The notes: generated by a model not told the origin, from the sequence alone. DNA of 64,000 nt from Antedon mediterranea (GCF_964355755.1 NC_092674.1:26462001-26526000); one strand, 5' to 3'. Numbered from the stretch's first letter, positions 10,319 through 22,955 are shown. Numbers and translations are program-made.

Positions 10319-13092
10319 TTCTGTATTATAGTTTATTTTATGTCTTTCAATCGACCTGTAGTGCTGGTCAGCTGTAGGGAGCAACTGACCTCATGAAATC
10401 CATCCACCGGTCGTGATCAACGACATTCATTTTCATTTGTTAAATTTAAATATTTTTCAACCAATCACTTTCACTCACTCGTGGGAATTACCATGAATCG
10501 TTATTTCAGACAAATTAAACATCAATACAATAAGCAAATATATAAAAACAAAACAAATTATTGTATTCAAAGTATTGTATTTTAGCCTATTCTACAAGGT
10601 GTTCGTTAGCCTATCATTTTCGTTGGAAGTAAGTTGATGTAGATGCATTAGCAATTAGGATCTTTATTCTTCTGTCGTGGAATTAATACAAAAATTAAGA
10701 GAATGATAAAGAATAAGAGATGAACAAGTAATAAAGTCTGATAGATGGAAAAATGATACAAAACGAACAAAAAGTTTTGTTTGAAGAAGAATTCTGTCTA
10801 TAGTAAAGAGCTAGAATGGCCTGATATTGGGTTACAAGTATGTTTAACCTGAAACGGAGATTATAACGATTATTAACCTCTTTCTTGGAACTATAAGTAT
10901 ATTATTAGTATTTAATAGAATTTATATTTCGTTGTTTGTTGTATTGAATTGATTTTACTCTATTAACGTCTAATTGTACATCATTCATTATTAATATTAG
11001 GCTAATTACAATTAATAATTAGTGATTAGCCTAATGAAAATAATTAAGATTTTGATTACAAGACAAGTCTTTGGAAATGAACAATTTCTTTGAAAATGAA
11101 AATATTATTTTTTTATGTAGATTAGATCAACCCAATGGCGCCCACCAATTAGAAAATAATGTTAAATAAATCAATGTTAAGTAGGTAATTGTAGAGCCTT
11201 ACATGAGGACAATTAGATCAAAGGCGGTGTAATGACGTCGTGAAAACATCCATCTTTATAAACTGATTAAAGACCATTTACTTTACAGTATATTGTCGCT
11301 CAATAAACTACTTAAATAATCGCCAACACAATGACTGAAAGATTTACCTTTATACAATTTGAAAAAAAAATGTTTGCCAGTTAAACGCAACGCAGCAACG
11401 TAGGCATATTGACGCAAAGTTTGTATTGCGTATCAAACGTGGGAATATATATTGATATATAATACTAATACTATTCAGAATTACTATAATATTCTAATTA
11501 AAAAAGTTTTTCAATCGACAAAGTACTTTCAGAGACATTTCGTATTATGTCTAAAATAAGATAAGAATCAATTAATTTCAATTAATAATTGTTGAAAATT
11601 GTTTGTTTCTTTGCTTGTTTATGTTTCTTTTAACATCAGCTTACAGTACCATCTGCGGAGTGAATAACTACTTAGAATTAGTCAGAGAGCTAAGTATATT
11701 GGTCAAATATTTGCCCTACTCTGATGTAATTGTACTACTGTATGTAATAAGATAGGCTACTTTGATGGGGATTCCAACCCGCGACCGCCATATCATTAGC
11801 CTGGCGTTCATACCTCTAGATCTAGAGCTTACCTGATAGTGATATAGTAATCATTACGTCCGAGTATACAAACATCTGACCAGTTCATACGATACAGAGA
11901 TATTCAACAAAAATAGATCACAACTTTTGTGCTATTTTAAAGCTAATTACATTTATTTACAACACATTAAATTAATGTTACATTACAATAATGTTGTAAA
12001 TGGTGGCGGACGGAAGCAAAACAAAATATAAATACAGAACTCTGATCAGAACTACAGATGCATTTTACAGTATAAGTACAATGTGAAAGATTGTTGAAAC
12101 AAATCAATGGAATTCAGTATGGTATAGCGAATCCTAAAACTGAAACCTAAAACTTACAACTAGTAAATCATTCTACAATACATTTTAGAAAGAGGTATCG
12201 TTCTACCCATTATTATGATCCCATCTAATCAGAACCACAAAGTTAGTAAGTTTTACTAAACAATCCACCAATAATGATTAAATTCAATTCAATAAAACTT
12301 TAACTTTATTATTCCAAACTGGGAAATTCGTTTTGTCGTCAACGTGGTAGACATAATATTCATAAAAATACACACACAAAATACAAAAACCACAACAATC
12401 ATTTTAAAAATCTGAAATATTTTAAAATACCGTACACTACTAAAATAGACTTCTGTCACAAATACAGTACTGATAATCAATTAAGTTACAAATAGTCAAA
12501 ATATGTTACCTAAAATGAACATTGTAACATTAGGCAACCACACTCCAAATTCATGAACACTGTACGACACAAATGTTACTTGAGAACATAATTAATATTC
12601 TCGAAAAATGACATTGGTTTCAAAATAATATTGTATACACAATTTAACTTTCGATAAACCAATTATCAAGAACTCACAAATATCCGAAACGTAGCAAGTG
12701 AGTACTTGATAATTGGTTTATGGAAAGTTAAATTTGTTATACAATAATAGAAGTATTTAAAACAAAGCTATATCAGAAGAGTTAAGTAAAAGATATAAGT
12801 AAAGCGTCGTCTACATCGCTCTTATTAACAATGACGTCATTTGATTGGTTGTGAAAAACTATTATTTTCATCAAAGATAGCATAAAAAATGATCATATAT
12901 ATTTCTAATGGTGAAATCTTATCTAATGTCTTTTGTTTTATAAGCAAATGCATATTTATTTAGTAACCGTCGTCAATCATTATCGTCCTAGAAATGGGCC
13001 TACACATTTTCCAGACGCACAGCAAATATGAAATAATTTTTTTATATAACAATTACATTTACACCTACGGTAGCACGCGTCCGAGTTTATTT

Positions 13093-13190
13093 TATTAGCT
13101 TTAATCTTTCCGTACATTTAATTTTTCTTCTTTTTTTTTGTTTACGTGATATGGTAACAATCGTGAATACAAAGCAACACATAATACTCC
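13093..13190 (-). pseudogene. MFSD8 last-exon fragment (unit 2)
   Basis: Unit 2 copy of the 4448-4545 fragment. It sits about 110 bases below the stop codon of the intact channel gene and may be part of that gene's 3' untranslated region. Confidence 0.65.
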
Positions 13191-13299
13191 ACCAGTCTTT
13201 TGAGACTTACATGTACTCAAATGCAAGTATTCATTTATTTTTAATTTGATTTTCCTCCAGATAAAGAATATTTTCGTCGATTTCCATCAGTATTTTTAC

Positions 13300-16200
13300 T
13301 TATGTTACTACGTCTCCAACTTTTTTCCCTTTTGGTAAACATTTACCAAATGACATACAGACAAATTCGACAATCTCAATGATTGTCATCACGCTCATTC
13401 CACATAGCAATCCCATCAAGCCACCAATGTCACCTTCAAAAAAAGACACACAAGATAATTGAACTATACATAAGTTTGACTGCACCAATTACATATACTT
13501 TTATTATCACGATGTCAAATGTATGCTGTCTACACTATAAAAGTAGTTTGAAAAAAAGTGTGATGTGCCCACTCGATGTGCCTAAATATAGTAATGATTT
13601 ACCTAAATATGGTCATCAAGACCATAAAACGGTACATCACATTTTGTTTGATAAAGTTTGATAGTGCAGACAGAGCTTAAGTAATTTGGGAATGTTTGGC
13701 GCTACATCATCATACTGATGCATATACCTGGTAGTGCTACCCGGTAGCATACATTTTTTCCTATGATGTTAAAGCAGAAATCATGAATTATTCATTAGAA
13801 TAATTATGACACAATATGGGACATTATAGAAAGCGATATATAAGCATGGAGAGAGATTAAGTAATATGTGTAAACAGCTTTTGCTAACCGAAATGTTTAG
13901 TCTAGTGGTAAAGACTTTTTAAAACTTCTTAGAATGGAGCCATCGGTTCGAGGTCTATCAAGAACCTGCTTTTTTTTAATAGTTGAGAGAGATTATTTAG
14001 AGGCTTAGGTTTAGTATATTTAAGAAGTAAATCAGCTATCTTGAAATTCTTTAGAATAGAAAATAATTAAGGTAATGAATTATTCATGATTTGAATGCTG
14101 AAAAATAATGATACCGGTAGCCACTTTGGTATCTCTGATGGATTTTGTGTTTGCATATATATTAATATTTACTAGGCCTACTGTATAAAAAAAATTAAAT
14201 CAATTAAATTACACAAATATAAAATAATAAAATAAAATAATAATAATAAAATTAAGATAAACTTACAAAGTAATTTGATTGGTGAATACGCTGGAACTTG
14301 TTCCACAAATTCATAACTTATATCTTCGTAATACAGATAAACGTCAAGATAGTTCTTTCTGTTAAAATATAGAAATAATTTAATTAGCTTTTCTTTTTTC
14401 GAAAAAGGCCGCGTTCTTATTCCGATTCCTTCTTCACAATCAAATAATAAAATCAATAATAGAAATAATTGCGTAATTTAAAAATGCATATACATTTTTA
14501 ATTGATGCAGGGTGACCCATATTGTTCATTTCATTTTCTTAGAATCATATCATCATCATAGGTATGATTACCCAGTCAGTCTCTGCTGACTGCTGGGTAT
14601 TGTTTCACAATTGCGCGTGGTGGTGGAAAATTATTTTTGAAGCCAAATGTTAAAATCGGTAAGGCCTCTAAACGCGGCGTCCGATTGTGTTGTGTGCTGC
14701 GCCATCTTGTGCCCCCCCCCCCCCCCCCCTAACCTGGCAAATTATATCTTGTTCGTGAGTTTGTTGTCGGAGGTCGGAGAAAGAGGCTAACCTGGTCGAT
14801 GCTTTTTGCTCTCCTGGGATTTTGTAATCTAGATGACGTCAGCCATGAACATACTCACCTGTCGGTTGTCTAAATGTTCATTCGGCTTAATGCAGCGGTG
14901 ATGAACGAACGGAACCAAACGATACCAAATGGAAACAAACAAAACTCAGAATGTTGCAAAGCCTACCAAACGAGAGTAGATAACTGTTTATTAATTATCA
15001 AAACTAATCTTTTCTAGCAGAAATCGTCCGATTGTATGTTAAAAACGATATATTTAGCAACCAACATGCTTGGTTCACTGAAACAATGCACAACCATTTA
15101 TAAATATATTTCAATAATAATATTTTTCCGATAATATAACCTATAATACATTTTTGTTGGTTTCGCATATAAAATCTTTTGAACAGACCATACTTTTCCA
15201 AAGTCTTAGGTGGTCTGGATTCTCAATCGAGATAAATGGAAATTTGAACCAGATAAATCAGTAATCTTCCCAATGTCGAGAAAAGTCGACACATTCCTAA
15301 CTTCCTAGCCCTCTAGGGTTTGGAAAGTAAAACAATGAGGTCAAGGGGTAAATTATATTTGCTTGCGAAATATGGAAACGCGATTTTTGCTATTTGAAAA
15401 TACTTCATAAAATCATTTGAAAAAAGTTTATTTTTTTTTAATTTGTTGTAATCATGATTGCATAGTAAGTACATAGAACTCACTAATTGATGTGCGAGGA
15501 ATTTTAGAGGAAAAGCTAGGCCAAGGCATGTAGCGATAGAAATTAATTCGCCTGCTGGAAACGTTCTTGGCATCATTGAAGAATGGATTGACATTAAGGA
15601 CTAGGCCTAGACAAACCGTATGGCAGGGGGTAAGAATAGTTTTTTTTTTGTCTTGTGTGGGTTCGTCCCACTTTTATTATAGTTCTATAAATATAAATAA
15701 TATATGTATATATGCACATTTATATAATTCTCTTATTTATAAGGTACATTGTTAAAAAATACATATCTTTTGAACAGTATATACATAAGACTAAGATTAT
15801 TTTGATGTTAAGAAGTAACCATATTTACATTCATATACATTTTTAAAAATACAATTAATTAAAATATGTCGATGGCAGTAAACTGACGATAAAAATTGAT
15901 TTTAAAAAAAACGTACTTATGAAAAAGTTATTATTGTTGTTTTATTCTGTTCGTGTCCATTGTCTGGGTAGAGAGGCTATAAACTCAGGGGAAGAATATA
16001 AAGAATCTTCCCTTTTCACCAAGAAAAAATGGATGAGATGAAAACGAAGAATGCAAAAGCTTGAAAAAAGGGTGTTTAGAATGGATAGGATAGAATGATA
16101 TATATAGTGAAAACCGTAAGGTTAGAGTCCATACACAGTGCAGGGGGTAAGAATAGTTTATAATTTCACATAAGGATATGGTTTTTACAATCATACTTGC

Positions 16201-19200
16201 TTAGATAAATGCACGTATATGTATTTATAAATGAAAATTTATTATCAAATGTTTATATTTCGTGTTTATTTACCTCCGCTAAGGGACTCAAGGAGGTATA
16301 TGTAATCGGTCGCGTGTGTTTGTTTGTTTGTCTGTTTGTTTGTTTGTTAGCAGGATTACTCAAAAAGTAATTACAAGATCTTTACCAAAATGAATATACA
16401 GATAGATATGTGGTCAAGGACCATTCCATGGTCCCAATTCTGGACCACTTTTAATATACTTTTCAGACCCGCTAGTGTTAAAAGATTTTTCAAAAGCCGG
16501 CGATATCATCATTTACAGGTGATATGTTTTGGAATGTCAGCTGTTATGTAACAATGCTTTCTTTCTGTGCCGGCAGGCGGACACAAGTTCGTTACGTTTG
16601 TTTAATGTCGATAATTCAGGGTGGCGGATGATAAATAATTTCTCTTTGAGGCAGAGGTTGCATTTTTTGTTTGCGCTACTATATGCTTTAGTAGATGTCA
16701 AGATGCGCCATGAGATTGTATAGTCTCATAGGACAATAACACAGACTATACAATCTCATGGCGCATCTTGACATCTACTAAAGCATATAGTAGCGCAAAC
16801 AAAAAATGCAATCTCTGCCTCAAAGAGAAATTATTTATCATCCGCCACCCTGAATTATCGACATTAAACAAACGTAACGAACTTGTGTCCGCCTGCCGGC
16901 ACAGAAAGAAAGCATTGTTACATAACTGCTGACATTCCAAAACATATCACCTGTAAATGCTAATTCTACAAGTAAATGTGCTTATAAGCAGCGTTGTAAT
17001 TGGTTCTTCTCATTATAGTCTCCTGATGAGTGAGTTGCACGACTCACGAAACAAGCCTGTAGAGACCAAACTGTAGTTTTTACTTCTTTTCCAGACTTAA
17101 CGTATATTTTAGCTCTACTTTACCGTATTGAGCACTTTCTAAACGGTTACATTGAACCGAACATTTATATATATATATATATATTTTCCCGGAGAAATTT
17201 TATGTAGAATAATTTTACAGTAGGCGGAGGTATGCACTCGACTCTCGGAACGGCTTTCTAGTTACTAACAAATTTGCTAAGTAGCCTAGCCAAAAACAAA
17301 CTTCTTTAGTACAGTACTTTCATTTACAATTTTCTTATAGATATTTTTAACATGTATATCAAAAGATAGCACATTTATTAAGAAATACTTGCTTTTAGAA
17401 AATGTTTTTCCTAAAACTTGAAAAAAATATGTAAACAGCTACATGAAAGAAACAAAAATCAACCTCTAAAAATGTGAAAATGATCACTATCAAAAAAGAA
17501 TGCGTTTTCATGTGAACTGCGCTTAAAAAAACTCCGGTATGATAGTAGTTTTAATAAATTTAGTAGTAATTGGGAGATAAAAGACATTGAAGCCCACATA
17601 AAAGCTTTGAAATGATGGATCCTCTTAATGAATGGTAGAAACTTCGTTGTTAAAACGCTTCCAAACTGAATGACATTGCAATTATCTTTCAGTACCTCAC
17701 AAAGTTTTTAACATATAAATAAATTAGTGGTTTTTGGCGTTTTTAGTCGCGACTCTACAGCTCATTATGTCTGCAGCTATGTATAGGCCTACTCTGGCCT
17801 TGTTTGGAAAAGAGCTGAAGTTATGAGGTGTCGTATCTGAATTTATTTAGCACGTTTGAAAATATTTTATCTTTCATTTTGTTGAATCGGCGAAATAGCG
17901 ATGTGGAATAACATTCCTTTGAATGAACTTTGATCTTTGCTTGAAATCAACTTATTTATTATTTGTTATTTATACTGGGTGACCTCTTCAAAGTTATAAA
18001 GGGTCCAGTTATGATGAATGACTCTGTGTGACAATGGTTGTATCTTTCTTCTGATTGCGTTACTGAGGTTTGATCTTAACGACCGGTAAATGAAAAATAA
18101 ATCAATGTTACATGCTAACACAAAACCGTTTACGAAAATGCTTTAAGGAATTACATGTATATAAGTTTTAAAAAAACATGAATGTAAACAAATGAGAAAA
18201 AAAACAATGTTAGGAAAAACAAATGTTATCGGATTAATAAAGAAAGTGTGATAAGAATATATTTATATTTATAGTTGAATAAAAGTAAAACTTAAGTAAG
18301 CGGATGAAAATAGTAAGGGTTAATTACTATCCATGTAAAGAATACTACACACTATTGACCACTTTTGTGTTGACAACCATGTCCATGCTTGATGCAACAA
18401 ATAAATAGTAAATAATATCTTACTTTATCGTCTCTGTGGACTTATTCAAATGGTGCTCGAGATGTTCCAAGAAGTGATCCCCCGGCCATAAGGCAGATGA
18501 TACCTTGGTAGAGTATTCCTTATATTGGCATCCAATCCGACATTTACAGTGTGTGTTCGTTTGTACAATTTTTTCTAAGATTAAAACATTGCAACATTTA
18601 GTTAATGGTTTGAACGTGTCATGTCCATGCTGTAAGTTCATGTAAGAATTCAATAGTAGTAAGTAGTAGTAAATTTCACACAAAAGATTTTTTTTTAATA
18701 ATTCAAATAATAAAATTTCTTATTTAAAACATAAATTGAATGAACATTTTAGATTTCACATACCTGCCTCTGGTACTACACATTCGACTGCCTCCTCTAC
18801 AGTACAGTTCTTCTGGTCCGAATATCCTTAAAAAATAAGTTATATAAGAGAATATATCATTCAAAGCGTACCTGCATACGTCATTAAAGCTTACCTGGAT
18901 ACGTCAATAAAGCTTACCTGGATACGTAATTAAGGCTTACCCGGATACTTCATTAAAGTTTACTTGGACACGTCATTACAGCTTACCTGGATACGTCATT
19001 AAAGCTTACCTGGACACGTCATTAAAGTTTACCTGGACACGTCATTAAACTTACCTGGACACGTCATTACAGCGTACCCAGATACGTCATTATAGCTTAC
19101 CTGGACACATCAGAGTGTAGCTTGCGTACCTGGATAAGTCATGTTAGCATACCTGGATAGAATGTGTGCCGACATCCACATTTTTCATATAGTACATCAG

Positions 19201-20609
19201 CAATGCATTCTTCTTCGCATAATGATTGAGTATAAACGTCAGAGTACTTTATACCCTCATCTACACATTCTGATGGATATGGTTTCTTGAGTGATTTATA
19301 CTACAGTAAATTAAACAGATTTTCAAAAAATATAGGCCTACCGTATATAAAATTGCCTTAAGCTAACAAGGTTTGTTTTTGTTTTCAAAGATGTACAATC
19401 TAAAACACGAAACGATTAAAAATCAATAATATGGGGAACAAATTGTGATTGTGATTTAAATACTGTAAATAACTCACAAGTATTTTTCGAAATGCAACCA
19501 ATGTTTCGTAACCAGGACCAAGTGCAAAACCAAACTGGCTAATAAGAGGGCGCTCTCCTTTGGTATGCACCAGCATCTGAAATTAAAAATAAAAATTAAT
19601 TCTGCTTTGTTTAGGAATTGTCATAAACAAAGTTTTTAAACAAAAAGTGTCAAAAAATTACCTTAAATCCTGCAGCAGAATTGGCCCCATGTGTATATTC
19701 ATGTTGTTCGATATTTAACCTCAAGTACAAGCCTCTGGATTTCCCAGACTTCTGCACCATGAGCCGTCTGGGGTTACTTTTATGATTAAAAGTATAACAA
19801 ACTCCAAAATCCGTCATAACCGTTGTAAAATTCAAAGGTCCGCATTCCTCGTACAGTTCCCATGTACACAGCTCAACCGCGCCTTCTACTGTGTGCGCAG
19901 TTTTACGAATTAAGTCCTCTGCAACGATTGTTGTGTTGATTTCCGAGAAATCAGCGGTAAATATATCAATTCCATCCTCGACCAATCCGAAGAAACTGCC
20001 CAACATAGAGAGTTCATTTGGCGTGGTTACCGAAAGTCTCGCGTGGTTGTAGTTACAGAATGTGACTGACGGAAATTCCAGCTCATCTAATTGTTTTATT
20101 GCAATTGTTGTTGACATTGGCCGAGAGAAGAAATAAAGTATATTCTCGAAAGCATAGACTCCGAGAAGACTGATTGCCCCTGCCAAAAATATGAACCACG
20201 CACATCTGAAAGTAGTGTTAAACATATCGCAAATACCTCCAGATTTATTCAGCAAATATAATCAATTAATTGCTAGGACCTTATGAAGAAATTAATTTTA
20301 TATGGCATTGTAATATTATAATCTTTTACATAAGATGAAAGCTCGTGGTTCCCACTGGGATGCAACGCAAGGAGGGAGTAAGCGCAACACAAGTAATTTG
20401 CCCAAATAGAAGTGATGGATTTTTGCAACTGTAGCTAAACAGAAATTTAAAAAAAAATACCTCTGTATGAAATGTGATTTCTTAGTGACGATATGATTAA
20501 CGCCATGAAGTGTGGTTTCTTCACCAAACCGACCTACAACGTCTTTAAAATATTCTGATTTGTCAGTTGTCTCTCCTTCATTCGGTAAATTTCTCTCCAC
20601 GGTATTCAT
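13300..20609 (-). CDS. ASIC/degenerin-type sodium channel, 8 exons
   Basis: Subunit of the trimeric, amiloride-type cation channel family (ASIC/ENaC/degenerin), plasma membrane. Exons, from the 5' end: 20609-20461, 20205-19662, 19576-19478, 19300-19153, 18826-18764, 18574-18424, 14358-14267, 13433-13300. All joins have GT-AG sites and matching phase; total 459 residues, slightly short for ASICs (about 510-530). Seen: HG motif (His35-Gly36 in TLHGVNHI), TM1 about 51-75, FPSVTFCN just after it, a cysteine-rich extracellular domain, the pre-TM2 region DVYLYYEDISYEF, DIGG and the GMS selectivity filter (427-429), TM2 and a short basic tail. Exons 1-6 are diverged from copy B, while exons 7-8 lie in the duplicated unit and are identical to it. 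Intron 6 (4 kb) holds the foldback and ribozyme motif. The ligand cannot be told. Confidence 0.88.
16271..16505. repeat. dispersed repeat with GTTT microsatellite (unit 2)
   Basis: Unit 2 copy of 7621-7855. It lies immediately left of the foldback, inside intron 6 of the intact channel gene. Confidence 0.55.
16510..16959. repeat. 450 bp near-perfect foldback (inverted repeat)
   Basis: Two arms of 217 bases (16510-16726 and 16743-16959) are reverse complements with about two mismatches, around a 16-base loop. I see no clear target-site duplication or transposon end motif. Each arm has an open frame of 64 codons, but it matches no family I know. It lies in channel intron 6, and its left arm overlaps the end of the 8.65 kb duplication. 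Alternatives are a young foldback MITE, a palindromic rearrangement product, or an assembly artefact. Confidence 0.93.
17018..17066 (+). ncRNA. type I hammerhead ribozyme motif
   Basis: All core elements are present in order. Stem I gtctc (17018-17022) is followed by core ctgatga (17023-17029), stem II gtgagt/actcac (17030-17035, 17042-17047) with loop tgcacg, and core gaaa (17048-17051). A very short stem III (ac/gt) has loop aagcct, the cleavage triplet is gta ending at 17061, and gagac (17062-17066) closes stem I. Open stem I and a two-base-pair stem III are the form known from Penelope-like retroelements and metazoan retrozymes. It lies on the strand opposite the channel gene, so it is not made in that pre-mRNA. 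Likely a retroelement remnant; no reverse transcriptase is visible nearby. Confidence 0.85.
17167..17184. repeat. AT dinucleotide repeat
   Basis: Short at microsatellite, about nine units, 100 bases downstream of the hammerhead motif. Confidence 0.8.
18866..19160. repeat. 23 bp minisatellite made of splice-donor-like units
   Basis: About 12 diverged copies of a 23-base unit such as gcttacctggatacgtcatt followed by aaa. On the coding (minus) strand each unit carries TATCCAG|GTAAGC, a consensus 5' splice site. The array abuts exon 4 of the channel gene, whose real donor (CTATCCAG|GTATGC at 19153) looks like the terminal unit. The array occupies most of intron 4. Confidence 0.93.
20337..20400. 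repeat. MITE family 1 fragment
   Basis: Left-end half element, ctcgtggttcccactgggat followed by gcaacgcaagg, in channel intron 1 just below exon 1. The right end is missing. Confidence 0.6.
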
Positions 20610-21029
20610 TGTATGTGATTTTCAATCGGCATGTAGTGCTGATTAGCTGTATAGAGCAACTGGCAGAAGATGAATGAAGAGCATTTCATTTTAAGCGATT
20701 TTAAATGGTTCCACCAGCGACTGTACTTTCACTCGTTATTCACTGGTTATCAATTAGTCGTAACTCGTTATTTCAGATGATATAATCAATACATTACAAA
20801 CATTTATTTATTTAAGTCAAAGACATAATTAATGTAGACAAACATTTGGTTACTTAAGAAACACTAAAACAATATTATATGACCGGTATCATCGATTAAT
20901 ATTCTTACCTTAAGTGATTCTTTCATTAAGTGTTACCCCCTCTTTTTATGTGTGATCGATTGTTTAAAAATGTTGAATGTTGGAGCGGAAACAACTTGAT
21001 AAGGTAAATAACTGCATGTGTTCTACTAA

Positions 21030-21228
21030 AGCGTGGTTCCCACTAGCTAGCACGCAAGGCAACACAGCGACGTATCGACTGTTGTATTGCGTCAATCACT
21101 AATGGAACCGACGACGCGACAGTGCTGCAATCAGGTTTGATTTCACACAGGCGGGGAAAGCACAATTATTGGAAGGGCATTTTCTTACTTTGCGTAGGTT
21201 GCGTTACTTTGGCTAGTAAGAACTAATC
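21030..21228. repeat. MITE family 1 copy
   Basis: Starts agcgtggttcccactag after TAA and ends in a worn inverted copy (gcgttactttggctagtaag). It lies between the channel and MFSD8 genes. Confidence 0.65.
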
Positions 21229-22617
21229 GTATAAAATCAGGGAGATTAAAGATTTCATGTCCCAAAAAACATAAAAAATGAAGATTAATTAAATCAGACT
21301 TTGAATACGTTATTTTGTAGTTTTAATAAACAAAAAAAAACAAATAAAATAATGTGTTCTCATTATAAAATGACAAATAAATGGTCAAATTCAACCAAAC
21401 ATTGGCTGGCAGCCGATTTAACTATTTTTTGCTTTAAATTACATTTTTTTCATGTAAATACATTTTTTTTCGATTCAATTTTTTTTCAAAGTGGATAACT
21501 ATTATGTGACATCAAATGGCATATTCTACAACAACAATTAACAAAAATATTTTTCATCTTTAAACCAAAGAGTACGAACGAATACTTTAAAGTTTCAAAC
21601 AAAATCGAAGAAACAAACACCTTTTACTGTTAGTGCGTCGATCTTCAAGTGAAGATAAACTCAATCTAGAAAGCCATTCCTTTCCAAAAAGGTTTCGAAG
21701 CTGTGACACTAACGATGTCTGTTTAATAATATCCTTTAGATTCGGTGACCATAATAGAAAAATGAATATGTACAGTATTGAAAAAACATGAAAATTAAGA
21801 TTAATTTGTTTGCAGTTTTGATCAAGTTATTCACTTGTGTAGAAAAATAATTAGTTCACTCATAAAAAGACAAATAAATGGTTTATGAAACAAAACAAAA
21901 CATTGTCTGAGAAATCATTTATTACAGCTAAATACATTCTGGAATTTTTTTGTTGCAGGTCTTTCATTGACAGACCCTTGGTAACTGTTCCTTTTTGTTT
22001 TGTTTCATGAAGATCAGTTTCCTAAATTTCAACAATCTTCACGCAATTCAAATCAAAATAACTGATCCTTATTTATCCCAACATAAAAAAGTTACTTGCG
22101 CAAGGATTATTGGGTCATCCTAATCCCTATTAAGTAATGTGCTATTGTATAATTCAATCAATAGAAAATAAAGCTTAAACTGTATGTGACAACAAAAATG
22201 TGACCATAGACACGATGATTTCATATCACTACCATATTTTTGGGTTCAAACTTTTTTACGGCCGATTCATTCGTATTTCTTACAGTAATGAAAAAAAGAA
22301 CCCCTCCTCCTCCTCCTTTATCTCCTCCCTCCCCATCACCTCAGCCACCACTCTAGTCGTAACCAGACAAGACATGACAAACCGTAGAATGTTTGTTATC
22401 TACTATATGCCTATTAGTGGTGTAACCTAAGTATGTACTTATTTTTGCCTAAAACTTGTTTATTAACCTTGGAAATGAATGACATTAAACAGTATATTGA
22501 TTACAAACTCTAATGGATTCGATATTGTACATTATACAATATATTAAAACGAAATCTGATATGATTATATTTTCAATTAAATAATTTCTTATGTTTTTAC
22601 TGTACTTTACACACTAT

Positions 22618-22792
22618 AACTTGGTTCCACTAGGATGCAACACTATAAGAGTAGATGTAATGCAAGCGAGTTGACCAATGACAAACAATAGTTTGAATAA
22701 TACATCGCTTGTAATTGGTCAAATCTTTTGCGTTGCGTTGCTTCTTACTGCGTCAAAGGACTTGCGTTGCGTCTTAGTGGAAGCCAAGCCCA
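22618..22792. repeat. MITE family 1 copy
   Basis: Begins acttggttccactaggatgc and ends gcgtcttagtggaagccaag. It contains the family's internal words ttgaccaatgacaa and atcgcttgtaattggtcaa, which also pair with each other. Confidence 0.7.
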
Positions 22793-22906
22793 AAATGAAA
22801 CCACGGCAGAAATGGTAAAAATAAGGAAACTACTGTGTAATTTTCATTAGGCCTACAATTAATACAATAAAATTCGAAATTGTTAATCTTGCATGAAGAA
22901 ATTGCT

Positions 22907-22955
22907 GTACACCGTGAGGGCGATCAAAGTATATTGATCGAAACGTCGAGAAAGT
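22907..22955 (+). other. degenerate hammerhead-like motif
   Basis: A perfect stem gatcaa/ttgatc followed by gaaacgtc resembles stem II and the 3' core of retroelement hammerheads. The 5' core reads gtgaggg instead of ctgatga. Probably a dead copy, if it is one at all. Confidence 0.25.

Larger units (their letters stand above)
8991..10982. repeat. 997 bp direct tandem duplication (unit 2)
   Basis: Same internal duplication as 346-2337, carried by the 8.65 kb repeat: copies at 8991-9987 and 9988-10982. Since both large units contain it, the 997 bp duplication is older than the large one. Confidence 0.92.
8646..16625. repeat. tandem segmental duplication, unit 2
   Basis: Second copy of positions 1-7975, directly repeated. 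It starts inside the second-exon relic of the channel gene and ends inside the left arm of the foldback sequence, after the shared bases ataattcagggtggc. Beyond this point unit 1 runs straight into channel exon 4 while unit 2 continues through the complete foldback. The bases 7976-8645 (exons 4 to 2 of the truncated gene) therefore have no partner immediately after unit 2; the equivalent exons are found diverged at 19153-20205. Confidence 0.93.

Noticed and set aside
16529-16940. Two mirror-image 64-codon open frames in the foldback
   Set aside because: They are the same sequence read on both arms of the inverted repeat, with no domain or splice context. I treat them as shadows of the palindrome.
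19157-19300. The array at 18866-19160 as a CRISPR-like repeat
   Set aside because: Units are contiguous without spacers, and the genome is eukaryotic. It is a minisatellite.
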